In this document: positions 5,731-5,945 of the stretch, in pieces
Position numbering within the stretch: the first letter of the stretch is position 1
Layout: each line of letters begins with the position of its first letter
DNA from: Bacteroidales bacterium
Lineage (GTDB): Bacteria; Bacteroidota; Bacteroidia; Bacteroidales; UBA932
Length of the DNA stretch: 5,945 nt
Direction of reading: 5' to 3'
NCBI GenBank assembly: GCA_017555925.1
Contig: JAFZFL010000116.1
Span: forward strand, 1-5,945
Position numbers and translations under genes: made by a program
The notes under the pieces: model-generated
Told to the model about the DNA's origin: nothing
Databases searched by the model: none
What the model saw: only the letters and a program-made list of their open reading frames with translations

Positions 5731-5945
5731 ATGATACGTTGCAGATTGTTTGCTTTTGTGGCAGCACTATTTTTTTCAAGCCTCTCATTTGCACAGAGCG
5801 CTTTTGACTCTACAGCCTACGCTCCTGTTGGTGCGGAAATAGCTGAATATTTGAAACCATTGGCATCAATCAATGTAAAGATTGCCGTTGAAGATGCCAG
5901 AACAAGTGGTGATGAGCTGGAACTCTATCTTTCCAAACTTGCCAG
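5731..5945 (+). CDS. Exported protein of unknown function, 5' part only
   Basis: The first 71 residues of a protein that continues beyond the window. The start ATG follows an A-rich stretch without a Shine-Dalgarno site, common in Bacteroidota. Residues 1-21, MIRCRLFAFVAALFFSSLSFA, minus the final A for the core, form a typical Sec signal peptide: a short basic head (Arg3, Arg5), a hydrophobic core and an SFA-Q cleavage site after Ala21. There is no lipobox cysteine, so the mature protein is probably periplasmic, secreted or outer-membrane attached rather than a lipoprotein. The visible mature part, including PVGAEIAEYLKPLA and later DELELYLSKLA, is not enough for me to name a family. It is divergent from dcyD with closely packed promoters. 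Confidence 0.8.
   Translation, partial: MIRCRLFAFVAALFFSSLSFAQSAFDSTAYAPVGAEIAEYLKPLASINVKIAVEDARTSGDELELYLSKLA

Noticed and set aside
1..5945. Mobile element, CRISPR array, tRNA or rRNA
   Set aside because: No transposase, terminal repeats, regularly spaced repeats or RNA gene signatures were seen on either strand.

Overview
The window looks like a low-GC chromosomal segment of a Bacteroidota bacterium, probably order Bacteroidales. The main reasons are promoter elements of the Bacteroides type (TTTG, 19 nt, then TAnnTTTG before the acetyltransferase gene), start codons mostly lacking Shine-Dalgarno sequences, AT-rich spacers and family choice. This assignment is inference from the sequence alone; no database search was run.

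Layout. (1) Bases 1-1556, minus strand: most of ilvD (dihydroxy-acid dehydratase of isoleucine, valine and leucine synthesis). Its last part lies beyond the left edge. (2) Bases 1573-1801, minus strand: a leader region for ilvD that reads as a complete ribosome-mediated attenuator. It has a TAnnTTTG promoter box, an AGGA ribosome site, a 37-residue leader peptide with 13 of 15 consecutive residues Val/Ile/Leu, a hairpin inside the leader gene, an 8-bp antiterminator pairing, and a 9-bp terminator stem with a T6 run just before the ilvD start. This is the most interesting part of the window. (3) Bases 1802-2104: AT-rich spacer without a convincing gene. (4) Bases 2105-3392, plus strand: a canonical promoter, then a GNAT acetyltransferase and a DUF47/PhoU-like protein, closed by a strong hairpin shared with the convergent genes. 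(5) Bases 3446-5567, minus strand: a two-gene unit transcribed in the order D-cysteine desulfhydrase-like PLP enzyme, then a DUF362 protein with two [4Fe-4S] motifs. (6) From 5731, plus strand: the start of an exported protein that runs off the right edge, divergent from the PLP enzyme gene.

How it fits together. When charged branched-chain tRNAs are scarce, a ribosome should stall in the Val/Ile/Leu run of the leader, leaving the segment just after the leader stop codon free to pair with the terminator's 5' arm and loop, so that RNA polymerase reads into ilvD. When they are plentiful, the ribosome should reach the stop codon, cover that segment, and allow termination. The other genes have no evident link to this: one unit has an acetyltransferase with a phosphate-transport accessory protein, the other a sulfur amino acid enzyme with an iron-sulfur protein.
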